Part shown: in pieces, positions 53,622-61,827 of the stretch
Numbering within the stretch: the stretch's first letter is position 1
Layout of the letters: each line of letters starts with the position of its first letter
DNA from: Pedobacter kyungheensis
GTDB taxonomy: Bacteria; Bacteroidota; Bacteroidia; Sphingobacteriales; Sphingobacteriaceae
Direction: 5' to 3'
NCBI RefSeq assembly: GCF_000812965.1
Contig: NZ_JSYN01000004.1
Span: 1 to 64,000 of the forward strand
DNA: 64,000 nt
The notes under the pieces: generated by a model
Databases searched by the model: none
What the model saw: only the letters and a program-made list of their open reading frames with translations
Told to the model about the DNA's origin: nothing
Position numbers and translations under genes: made by a program

Positions 53622-56600
53622 CTACTTTACCACCTGGACCCACTTACCAGGCTGTGTTGCCGAAATATCATTGTTGTACATGGCTTCGCATTGAACTGCC
53701 GACAGGTAATATTTACCCAAATATGAAGCATTCAGTAATACCTTATAAACCAAACTTTCTCCTTCTCTAATATTAAAATAGGTAAAAACGCGGTCGTCGC
53801 GAATATCCTGATAGGTAAAAGGAGAGGAGGCCAGCATACTCTGATTATCATTTAATCTGGTATTGATGATTTCCCATCCTGAAGGGAAAATCTGGGTTAA
53901 GGCCATTTGCTCATATAAGCCCATCCGTCCCGGATTTTTAACCGTAACTTCTGCATAAAAATCAGTACCCTGTTTTATCGTCGTTGGATCGATTACCGTT
54001 CCGTTTAAGCGTTTGTATACTACATTCATATCCAGCACATCAGATCGGTTGGGCAGGAAATTATTCTGTCCGGCAACAGGCTGACCCGCCAAAACCAAAC
54101 GCACAAACAGCACATTGTTGCCATTATTGGTAACTGATGCGGTGCTGCCTTTAAAGTTTACAGGTGTACTGTTAATGTATTGGTTGCTGTTAACCGGGGC
54201 CGATTTTCCATCCAGTACATATTGATATTGCAATTTATTGGCCGATTGATTGGTACCGCAGAATTTGGCAATGGCCAATAAGCTGTAGGCGGTGGTTTGC
54301 GTGCTGTACCAGGTATTTTCGCCCAGTTTAGCCGCTAAAGGTTGCAATAAACCGGCTGCTTTGGCTTTTTGCCCGAGTAGGGTAAGTGTTTCTAAAATCA
54401 TGGCCTGATCGCGGACATCTGACCCATAAGTACCGCCCAGCTGTTTGTAAGCCTCAATTGAAGTATCTAAACCTCTGATCATATTTTGAGCCACTTCATT
54501 TTGTCCGGCCAGTTTATAAGCTGCTGCCAAGCGCCATTTAGCTGCTACCGATAAGTATTCAAAAGCTTTTAAACGGTTCATGGCGGCCATTTCAGGTTTT
54601 TTGGCCAGGGCCAGCATATATAAGCGGTAAGCTTGCGATAAATCGCCGCCATAAAAATTATTGCTGTTTGGTGCCCAGTTTGCGGCTTTAGATTTCTGAT
54701 AGCGTAAAAGATCATCTAACAGGCCAACCGGAAGGGTATAACCTGCGTTTTGGGCTTCAACTAAAAAGTGACCGGCATAATTGCTTCCCCATTCATCAGC
54801 ACTGCCTTCGCCCGGCCAATATGATAAGCCACCTTCAGTCGTCTGGAAACCTTTAAGCCTGTTAATACCTGCTTTAATATTTTTCTCTGTAGCGGCTTTT
54901 TGCTGTTCATTAAGTGCGCTGAGCCTGTCGAGGTACAATTGCGGGAAAATGCCGGAAGTAGTCTGTTCGACACAGCCATGCGGATACTGGATCAGGTAAC
55001 CCAATCGTTTGCTAAGGTTAATGGCCGGGATCGATGAAACTTCGAGTGCTCCCGAATTGGTGCCCACCATCCCGATAGGTTGGTAATTTACCGCCCATTT
55101 GGTATGTGGTTGAACGGTTGCCGATACGACATTGGTAACGTAAGGATTCGGATTTCTGATATCCATTTCCACATCGTAATCGGTACGTTCGCCACCACTG
55201 GTTGCAATTACCTTAACTTTAGCAATACCCACATTATTCGGAGCTTTTACTTCAAAATAGGCCATTTGCTCGCCCGTTTGTTTGTAGTACAGCTGTTGCT
55301 TGTTGTTGCCCTGAACCACTAAATTACTGGCCTGCAATTGTACCGAAACATTTTTCAGATTGGCTTCCGTAGCAAAAACCGTTACCGGGAGTGTAAAAGT
55401 TTCGCCCGGACCAATTACCCGTGGTAAAGTAGCCAGTACCATTAAAGGTTTTTTAACCTGCACCGCTTTCTCAGCAAAGCCATAAGCAGCATCCTGACCA
55501 GCCACCACCATTGCCCTTACTGAGCCTATGTATTGTGGTAGTTTAAATTTGTGGGTTTTGCTTTCGCCTTTGCCAATGGTAAATGGCCCCATAAATTTAA
55601 CAACAGCTTTAAAGCGGTTTGCTTTGGCAGGATTAAGATTTTTATTGATACTTCCATCACCACCGATACTTAAAATACGTTCTAAATTTCCACCCCAGGC
55701 ACCCAGCACGTAATCAAATAAATCCCAGGTTTTAACCCCCAAACCTTCGCGGGCATAGAAGGCGCTGTGCGGATCAGGTGTTTTAAAACGGGTAAGGTCG
55801 AGCAAGCCTTCATCAACCAACGCAATGGTATAAGTCATGGCCTTGCCATTCTGTTCGCCTACGGTAATGGTATTTTCAGTCTCCGGTTTAATTTTATCGG
55901 CCATTTTAATGGTTGGTTTTAAAATGGTTTGCGGATCTTCTACCGATAGCGGAATAGCCCCATACATACGGATTGGTAGATCATTTACCGTTTGAGCATG
56001 TGGCTGTAAGAGTGTAATATTGGCAAAAACATTTGGCGCCATTTCTTTTTCGGCCTTAAACTTAAACTGGGTTTGTCCGGCTTTGGTATCTACCCAGAAA
56101 GTTTTAAGCACACGACTGCCATTTTCGATAGAAATTAGTGCCCGGCCATCTTTTCCTGTCGGAATGGTAAGGGTAATGTCTTCGCCTACGGTAAATTTCT
56201 CTTTATTGGCTGTGAAAGAGAGCATCGAAGCTTCGGTCGGATTGCTTCCCTGCTCACGCTGCGCCCAGCCCGGCCAGTCTACATAAACAGATTTACCGGT
56301 TACGTGGCCTCCATTGATATCGCGTACCAAAATGAGGTAACGGCCCCATTCTGGTTCATTAACGCGTAAATTCCAGCTTCCTTTACCGTTAGTAAGGTTA
56401 ACCTGATGGCTTTCTACCAGTTTATTGTACTGGTTTTGGGTAAAATTGGCATAAGTGTACTGATCATCTTGTTCCCACCACCAGCGCCATTGGGTTTTAT
56501 ACAATTCAACCTGAACGGTCTTGCTGCCGGTCAACAGCTTGCCATCGGTATTTACATTTACAATTTCGATCTTATGATCCTGCCCGGTAACCAGCATGCC

Positions 56601-59216
56601 ACTTAAACGGTCGCCTTTTGGTGGACGTATACCCAGATAACTGCTGTAAACATGGTAAGGGATACTAAAATTATCGATACTGAAGTTACCTCCAGGCTCG
56701 AAAACCTTGGTGGTAAAATTTGCCCGCAATACTCCTGGTGCAGTATTATTTTCGTTGAGATTGGTGTTTACCTGTGCCGAACCATTTTGATTTAAAGTAC
56801 CCTCAAAAATGGTTTTAACCTGCGACTCAAAATTTACAGTTGGATTATCAAAACTAAAACCTTCAAAACCTTTAAACTTGGTTTCGGTGGTATTTAAATT
56901 AACATCTACCTTGGCTTTCAGGTTTTGGGCCACAGCACCAAAGAGCCATTTGGCCGATAGGGTAGCGGCAGAAGTACCACTGGTTAAATAAGGTCTGTTA
57001 CCAACATTGAAATCAATTTTAAGGCGGTTAGGCATAACCGTCTCAATTTTAAGTGTTTTGGTGAAAGTAGCTCCGCCGGCTTTTACTTTGGCCATCCAGT
57101 TACCTGTTGGAGCTGTATTATCAGTTGCAGTCTTAAACGTATAGAAACCGTTAAGTGGTTTGCCATTAATCAGGCGCTTATACAACTGGCCTTTTGGATT
57201 ATAAAACTCCATCGTTACCGGATAATTTGCCGGAAGTTTCTTGAGTTTATCTTCCAAAACAAAGGACACGAATAAGCTGTCGCCCGGACGCCAAACGCCG
57301 CGTTCGCCATAAATAAAACCTTTTAAGCCGCTTTGTACCACATCACCACCTACATCGAAACGGCTTAATGGCAGCGAACTGCCATCATCGAGCTTTAAAT
57401 AACCGCGTTCTGAACCATTTTTTGCAATCAGTAAAAATGGCTGGCGTTTTAAATCAAACCTGGCCAAACCATCACCATCCGTTTTGGTGGTGAAAATAAT
57501 CTGTTTCTGGTAATCCATCAGCTCCAGATTTACACCACTCAATGGTTTGGCTGTTAATAAATCAGTAGCCACTACCAGCATCGAATTATCGTTACCGCGT
57601 TTGGCAACTAAACCAATGTTCGATGCAATTAAGTTTCTGCTGGTCCAGCGTTGGTTGGTATAGAAAGATGGGGTACATGGATTGTCCTTATCATTCCATC
57701 TGTAATTTGAAGGATAATAATTGTTGTAGCGCGACCAGAAGTCGTCGTCTTCATCTATTTTTTCGCCATAACCTTCTTCGTAGTCGCCATATTCTGCTCC
57801 GTCTTCACCGTCACCAGCTTTTTCTTCGCCAGCTTTACAGTTATAAGCATTGTATTCCTGCCTGAAAGCAATGGTGACACGGTACATGGCACCTGGCTCG
57901 GTACGGATCATTTTATCCAGATCGAGTGTAAAGCGGTTCTTTTTGTGCAGGTTAAGTGCTTTATCTTCGTCTAAACGAACTGTTTTTTGCAAAATTGGTT
58001 TAGCCACCCTGCGCAACTCGTTACCATCTTTATAACTATTTGTCTGGAAGAACTGCGGAATATTATTTTCGTAAATCTTGATTACAGTTACATCAACTGC
58101 TTTCAGGTTAATGGCTTCGAAAGGTAAAACCAGTTTGCCCGAATTGGGTAAAATAGAACCACCACCGGAGATCGTTACTGCAGGCAGCTTATCTTCAAAA
58201 ACGAGGTTGGCCATTTTACCTGTGGCCAGTTTTTTGCCATTGATGTTTTCGATACCGGCATTGGCATTTAAGGCATAGTTACCTTTAAGCTCTTCGGCAG
58301 CGTAAACCTTAACCTGACTGGCATCAATCGTGTAGCGTAGATCGCTCAAATTCCCCAGTGTAATCATCCCTGTTAAATCCTGACCAACACCAATAGGCTC
58401 AGAAAATTGCACCAGGGCATAATCTTCCTCACCCTGGATGGCTTTAATATCGAGAATTTCGAATTTGTTGAGTGCCGGAACCCTGATTTCTTCACTTCCT
58501 TTTTGGTCGGCGTCAATGGCGTCGCCATCCCAGTCTATTTTTAAAGTCTGATCGCTTCCGGTTTTCTTAATGCTGTCTATCGTAAATTTAGAAGTGTTTT
58601 TTGCCGGATCGTGCTGCCATTTTACTTTTAATTTTTGGTCGAAATCTAGCTCAATGGTTTTTTCTATTTTACTGGTTTCTTCCACGTCGGCAGTGGCTAC
58701 TTCACCGGTTAGCTTCATATAATCGAGCGCGGTATTGTTTTGTGAAACGAGCCCGTTTTGAGAGAGCATGATACCTGGTGTAATTACTTTAAACTCAAAA
58801 TCGAAATCTTCGAGCCCTTTTTCGGTAGCCGAAACTTCCGACAATTTGAAGGTTGCCTCGTAGTTTTTGCCTGGTTTGAGGTTTTCATCTGGCCTGAATT
58901 CTATCGTCTGCGGATCAATCCAATAGGCTTTTCCGGAGATAGAAGGTGAGAAATCAAACAACTCACGCGAATCGGCTTTGCCTAGATCCTGCATACCGGT
59001 TGCTGCATTAGCCAGGTGTACACGGATAAAACTTTTTTTCGAAATGGTACCTGAAGTATAGGCTTCGATGTACTTGGCGTAAGCCTGGTTTTCTTCGTTT
59101 GTTTTTTTCTTCTTGTTAAAATATACAAAAAGAATAGCGGCAATTGAAACTAAGAGGAGTCCGCCAAAGATTAATCTCTTCTTTGATGATGATCGGTAAC
59201 TAGATGGATTTTCCAT
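53622..59216 (-). CDS. Bacterial alpha-2-macroglobulin-family protein with intact thioester
   Basis: About 1864 aa from the preferred start at 59216 (MENPSSYR); the longer frame to 59309 would put an unlikely leader before the real membrane anchor (LIFGGLLLVSIAAILFVYF). Macroglobulin beta domains fill the N-terminal 1100 residues. The thioester motif GCVEQ, with Cys at residue 1415 (codon 54972-54974), is present within PHGCVEQTTS, followed by the helical thioester domain. Such proteins trap or inhibit external proteases in the periplasm and protect the cell wall, working with PBP1C. An acidic Gly/Glu/Asp-rich insert lies at about 457-490. Confidence 0.92.
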   Translation of the reverse strand: MENPSSYRSSSKKRLIFGGLLLVSIAAILFVYFNKKKKTNEENQAYAKYIEAYTSGTISKKSFIRVHLANAATGMQDLGKADSRELFDFSPSISGKAYWIDPQTIEFRPDENLKPGKNYEATFKLSEVSATEKGLEDFDFEFKVITPGIMLSQNGLVSQNNTALDYMKLTGEVATADVEETSKIEKTIELDFDQKLKVKWQHDPAKNTSKFTIDSIKKTGSDQTLKIDWDGDAIDADQKGSEEIRVPALNKFEILDIKAIQGEEDYALVQFSEPIGVGQDLTGMITLGNLSDLRYTIDASQVKVYAAEELKGNYALNANAGIENINGKKLATGKMANLVFEDKLPAVTISGGGSILPNSGKLVLPFEAINLKAVDVTVIKIYENNIPQFFQTNSYKDGNELRRVAKPILQKTVRLDEDKALNLHKKNRFTLDLDKMIRTEPGAMYRVTIAFRQEYNAYNCKAGEEKAGDGEDGAEYGDYEEGYGEKIDEDDDFWSRYNNYYPSNYRWNDKDNPCTPSFYTNQRWTSRNLIASNIGLVAKRGNDNSMLVVATDLLTAKPLSGVNLELMDYQKQIIFTTKTDGDGLARFDLKRQPFLLIAKNGSERGYLKLDDGSSLPLSRFDVGGDVVQSGLKGFIYGERGVWRPGDSLFVSFVLEDKLKKLPANYPVTMEFYNPKGQLYKRLINGKPLNGFYTFKTATDNTAPTGNWMAKVKAGGATFTKTLKIETVMPNRLKIDFNVGNRPYLTSGTSAATLSAKWLFGAVAQNLKAKVDVNLNTTETKFKGFEGFSFDNPTVNFESQVKTIFEGTLNQNGSAQVNTNLNENNTAPGVLRANFTTKVFEPGGNFSIDNFSIPYHVYSSYLGIRPPKGDRLSGMLVTGQDHKIEIVNVNTDGKLLTGSKTVQVELYKTQWRWWWEQDDQYTYANFTQNQYNKLVESHQVNLTNGKGSWNLRVNEPEWGRYLILVRDINGGHVTGKSVYVDWPGWAQREQGSNPTEASMLSFTANKEKFTVGEDITLTIPTGKDGRALISIENGSRVLKTFWVDTKAGQTQFKFKAEKEMAPNVFANITLLQPHAQTVNDLPIRMYGAIPLSVEDPQTILKPTIKMADKIKPETENTITVGEQNGKAMTYTIALVDEGLLDLTRFKTPDPHSAFYAREGLGVKTWDLFDYVLGAWGGNLERILSIGGDGSINKNLNPAKANRFKAVVKFMGPFTIGKGESKTHKFKLPQYIGSVRAMVVAGQDAAYGFAEKAVQVKKPLMVLATLPRVIGPGETFTLPVTVFATEANLKNVSVQLQASNLVVQGNNKQQLYYKQTGEQMAYFEVKAPNNVGIAKVKVIATSGGERTDYDVEMDIRNPNPYVTNVVSATVQPHTKWAVNYQPIGMVGTNSGALEVSSIPAINLSKRLGYLIQYPHGCVEQTTSGIFPQLYLDRLSALNEQQKAATEKNIKAGINRLKGFQTTEGGLSYWPGEGSADEWGSNYAGHFLVEAQNAGYTLPVGLLDDLLRYQKSKAANWAPNSNNFYGGDLSQAYRLYMLALAKKPEMAAMNRLKAFEYLSVAAKWRLAAAYKLAGQNEVAQNMIRGLDTSIEAYKQLGGTYGSDVRDQAMILETLTLLGQKAKAAGLLQPLAAKLGENTWYSTQTTAYSLLAIAKFCGTNQSANKLQYQYVLDGKSAPVNSNQYINSTPVNFKGSTASVTNNGNNVLFVRLVLAGQPVAGQNNFLPNRSDVLDMNVVYKRLNGTVIDPTTIKQGTDFYAEVTVKNPGRMGLYEQMALTQIFPSGWEIINTRLNDNQSMLASSPFTYQDIRDDRVFTYFNIREGESLVYKVLLNASYLGKYYLSAVQCEAMYNNDISATQPGKWVQVVK

Positions 59217-59351
59217 AGGTATTTTAGGTAATTTGAATGAAAAATAACTAAAATTCACGTTAAATAGAATAATGTTGAAAATTAGCGTGCTTAACTTGTT
59301 CCTTTCCACAGTTTTGGATAAGTTTACAGCCGTTAACCAAAATAATCCCTT

Positions 59352-59777
59352 ATGATCAAGAAAATATTTGTTTTATCTGCTTTACTTTTAGGAGCCGTAC
59401 ATTTTTCTTTCGCACAAAAAGCTGAAGTTGAAGCAGCTGTAACGAAATTAACCAAGCTGATGGTTACACCAGATAGTTCGTCGTTGGATAAGTTAATCCT
59501 GCCAAATTTGAGCTACGGACATTCGAGTGGGAAAATACAGACCAAACAGGAGTTTTTGCACTCTTTACTCTCTGGTGAATCTGATTTTGTAGACATTAAC
59601 TTAACCGATCAATCGGTTATCATTCAAAATAAAACCGCATTGGTACGCCATACTTTAAACGCGAAAACCAATGATAAAAATGTACCTGGAAATGTGAAGT
59701 TGTATATTCTGCTGATTTGGAGCAAAGAAAAAGCAGGGTGGAAGTTACTGGGCAGACAAGCGGTTAAGGTACCATAG
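59352..59777 (+). CDS. Exported NTF2-like (DUF4440-type) protein
   Basis: A 141-aa protein with a signal peptide (1-21, ending SFAQ) and a cystatin/NTF2-like cone fold: a helix (EVEAAVTKLTKLMV), then LDKLILPNLSYGHSSGKIQTK, then strands VIIQNKTALVRHTL and LYILLIWSKEKAGWKLLGRQ. Similar domains bind small ligands or act as calcium/calmodulin-kinase-association-like modules. No function can be assigned. It is divergent from the alpha-2-macroglobulin gene. Confidence 0.8.
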   Translation: MIKKIFVLSALLLGAVHFSFAQKAEVEAAVTKLTKLMVTPDSSSLDKLILPNLSYGHSSGKIQTKQEFLHSLLSGESDFVDINLTDQSVIIQNKTALVRHTLNAKTNDKNVPGNVKLYILLIWSKEKAGWKLLGRQAVKVP

Positions 59778-59780
59778 GAT

Positions 59781-59812
59781 AGTTTGGAGTTTTCAGTTTG
59801 GAGTTTTCAGTT
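59781..59812. repeat. Short tandem repeat of a 14-bp unit
   Basis: AGTTTGGAGTTTTC occurs twice in perfect tandem (59781-59794 and 59795-59808), followed by the first four bases of a third unit. It lies 4 bp after the NTF2-like stop codon in an otherwise featureless 294-bp intergenic stretch. Confidence 0.6.
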
Positions 59813-60026
59813 CTGGATGCAGAAGTAGCGATATGGCTAAGGTTGCAAACTTCCTTTAGTCTGGAGTGGCAGTTTTCAATATTAGGCGAAGAGCTAACAC
59901 GTACGCGATAAATTTCTCGGACAACAGATCATAAAGATACTTTCGTTAGCTGATTTTTAATTTTGAGTTAGGAAAATATGGATATAAAGTGTTGGTTTAC
60001 TGTGTTTTAAAAGATTGTAGCGATTT

Positions 60027-60065
60027 AATTTACAATTTCGGAATATGATTCCGAAATTGTAAATT
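60027..60065. promoter_or_regulatory. Perfect 18-bp inverted repeat just before the DUF4143 ATPase start
   Basis: AATTTACAATTTCGGAAT (60027-60044) and ATTCCGAAATTGTAAATT (60048-60065) are perfect complements around a 3-nt centre. The repeat ends 6 bp before the ATG at 60072. It could form a very stable RNA hairpin hiding the start codon, or be a dimeric protein-binding site. Confidence 0.75.
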
Positions 60066-60071
60066 TATAGA

Positions 60072-61229
60072 ATGATTGAAAGAATTGCTAAAAAAGAATT
60101 GCTGGAACTAAGTAGTCAATTTAAATCCGTAGCAGTAATAGGTCCGAGGCAATCGGGTAAAACAACTTTAACCAGGTATGCTTTTCCTGAAAAGCCTTAT
60201 GTTTCTTTGGAAAATCCTGATACACGTCTTTATGCTGAAGATGATCCACGTGGTTTTTTAAGCCAGTTTCCAAATGGAGCGATTTTAGATGAAGCGCAAA
60301 GAACCCCTAAATTATTCTCTTACATCCAACAAATTCTGGACGAATCATCTTATAAGGGAAAATTCATCATTACAGGATCAAATAATTTTTTACTTCAGGA
60401 AAGTATTATACAAAGTTTGGCAGGAAGAGTGGCTTACATAAAACTTTTGCCTCTTTCTATTCCAGAATTGAAATCTGCAGGTATGCTTGAAGAAAATATT
60501 AACAGGTTTATTGTTAAAGGTGGTTATCCTTCCATTTACGATCAAAATATTCCAGCCAATAAATGGCATCAGAATTATATAAATACTTATATAGAAAAAG
60601 ATGTTAGGCAAATAAAAAATATTACTAATTTATCGGCTTTCGAAAGATTTTTAAGATTATGTGCCGGAAGAATTGGCCAGCTGTTAAATATGAATAGCTT
60701 GGGAATTGAAGTAGGTGTTGATAGTAAAACAATCGCTTCATGGATTGGAGTTCTGGAAAGTAGTTTCGTAATACATTTACTGAAACCGCATCATCAAAAT
60801 TTTAACAAAAGAATAGTTAAAATGCCAAAGCTATATTTTTATGATACGGGATTGGCAACAGCCTTACTTGGCATACAAAATGATTTGCAATTAGACACTC
60901 ATCCAAGTAAAGGAAGTCTTTTTGAAAATATGATAATTATTGAGATGTTAAAGGCAAGATTTAATAAGGGGCTAAATGATAATCTATACTTTTGGAGGGA
61001 TAATGTTGGTAATGAAATTGATGTTCTAATTGATGAGGCGGGAATACTCAGGCCAATTGAAATTAAGGCAGGTAAAACAATAAATACAGATTATTTTAAA
61101 GGAATAAATTTCTGGAACAAATTAACCTCCGGAAATGGTGGTGAAATAATATACGCAGGAACTGAATCACAGATAAGAAGCAATAATATTAGTGTTTACC
61201 CCTGGTACAGTTTCAATCCTGAATTTTAA
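60072..61229 (+). CDS. AAA_14 / DUF4143 ATP-binding protein
   Basis: A 385-aa protein with an N-terminal AAA+-like domain (Walker A GPRQSGKT at 24-31, Walker B GAILDEAQ near 69-76, the ITGSNNFLLQ sensor segment) and a C-terminal DUF4143 domain (about 190-345). The latter carries nuclease-like residues in DNVGNEIDVLID and IEIKAGKT, a D...E-x-K arrangement of the restriction-endonuclease fold. Families of this kind are widespread, often horizontally moved, and of unknown role. The start is preceded by a perfect inverted repeat. Confidence 0.9.
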   Translation: MIERIAKKELLELSSQFKSVAVIGPRQSGKTTLTRYAFPEKPYVSLENPDTRLYAEDDPRGFLSQFPNGAILDEAQRTPKLFSYIQQILDESSYKGKFIITGSNNFLLQESIIQSLAGRVAYIKLLPLSIPELKSAGMLEENINRFIVKGGYPSIYDQNIPANKWHQNYINTYIEKDVRQIKNITNLSAFERFLRLCAGRIGQLLNMNSLGIEVGVDSKTIASWIGVLESSFVIHLLKPHHQNFNKRIVKMPKLYFYDTGLATALLGIQNDLQLDTHPSKGSLFENMIIIEMLKARFNKGLNDNLYFWRDNVGNEIDVLIDEAGILRPIEIKAGKTINTDYFKGINFWNKLTSGNGGEIIYAGTESQIRSNNISVYPWYSFNPEF

Positions 61230-61263
61230 ATTATATAAAGTTACTTTAGTTTTTATTCCAAAC

Positions 61264-61668
61264 TTATTTAATCATTACCCCCGGGCGGTTTACCAATGGA
61301 ATTTTAATCAAATTAGAATCGATAATGCTTTCTGGAAGGAAAATGAATTTCTTATCGTAAATGGTGCCATCAATGTAATAGCTGAGCCAATATTCGTTGG
61401 TTAAGCCAAAAACTTCGGGATCTATGGCTTCAACACCGGCAAAAGATTGCGCTTCCATATCGCCGATAAAATGCCTTAAAACAGAAGTTTTAACTTGTTT
61501 GCCATCTTTTTCGCCATAACCTTTAGAGCTGATCAATACATTGGTAATGGGCTCGTTTTTTAGGTTGACAAGGTAAACCGTCCAGTTTTTTATTTCTGGC
61601 GTTTCGCTCATCAGCACAACGGCCATGGCAATATCTTCAACTGTATTTTCTGGTAAATCTGATTTCAA
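61264..61668 (-). CDS. Hypothetical 134-aa protein
   Basis: An unrecognised soluble protein. The first half contains NWTVYLVNLKNEPITNVLIS followed by SKGYGEKDGKQVKTS, a beta pattern, and the second half has YWLSYYIDGTIYDKKFIFLP. Homologues of this kind seem common in Bacteroidota as conserved hypotheticals. It is convergent with the DUF4143 gene (35-bp gap). No function is suggested. Confidence 0.65.
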   Translation of the reverse strand: MKSDLPENTVEDIAMAVVLMSETPEIKNWTVYLVNLKNEPITNVLISSKGYGEKDGKQVKTSVLRHFIGDMEAQSFAGVEAIDPEVFGLTNEYWLSYYIDGTIYDKKFIFLPESIIDSNLIKIPLVNRPGVMIK

Positions 61669-61732
61669 AGGGGGTAACTGTTTAAATTGTTTAATCGGTT
61701 AATTGTATAAGTTTTAAAATTTGAATTTATCT

Positions 61733-61791
61733 GTCCTGCTGAGCTTGTCGAAGCACTTACTTTTAATGTCCTTCGACAGGCTCAGGATGAC
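61733..61791. repeat. REP-type inverted repeat downstream of topA
   Basis: GTCCTGCTGAGCTTGTCGAAG (left arm from 61733) pairs with CTTCGACAGGCTCAGGATGAC (right arm to 61791), with few mismatches and an AT-rich loop. It has a different sequence from the elements at 16779 and 52980. It lies between the hypothetical gene and the topA stop and may act as a terminator. Confidence 0.72.
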
Positions 61792-61827
61792 AATTCTATT
61801 TTCTAAACCCTTTAAACGATGCGTGAT

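Noticed and set aside
59217..59309. 31-residue N-terminal extension of alpha-2-macroglobulin
   Set aside because: Starting at 59216 places a basic stretch right before the membrane anchor, as expected; the extension adds an unlikely second hydrophobic leader.
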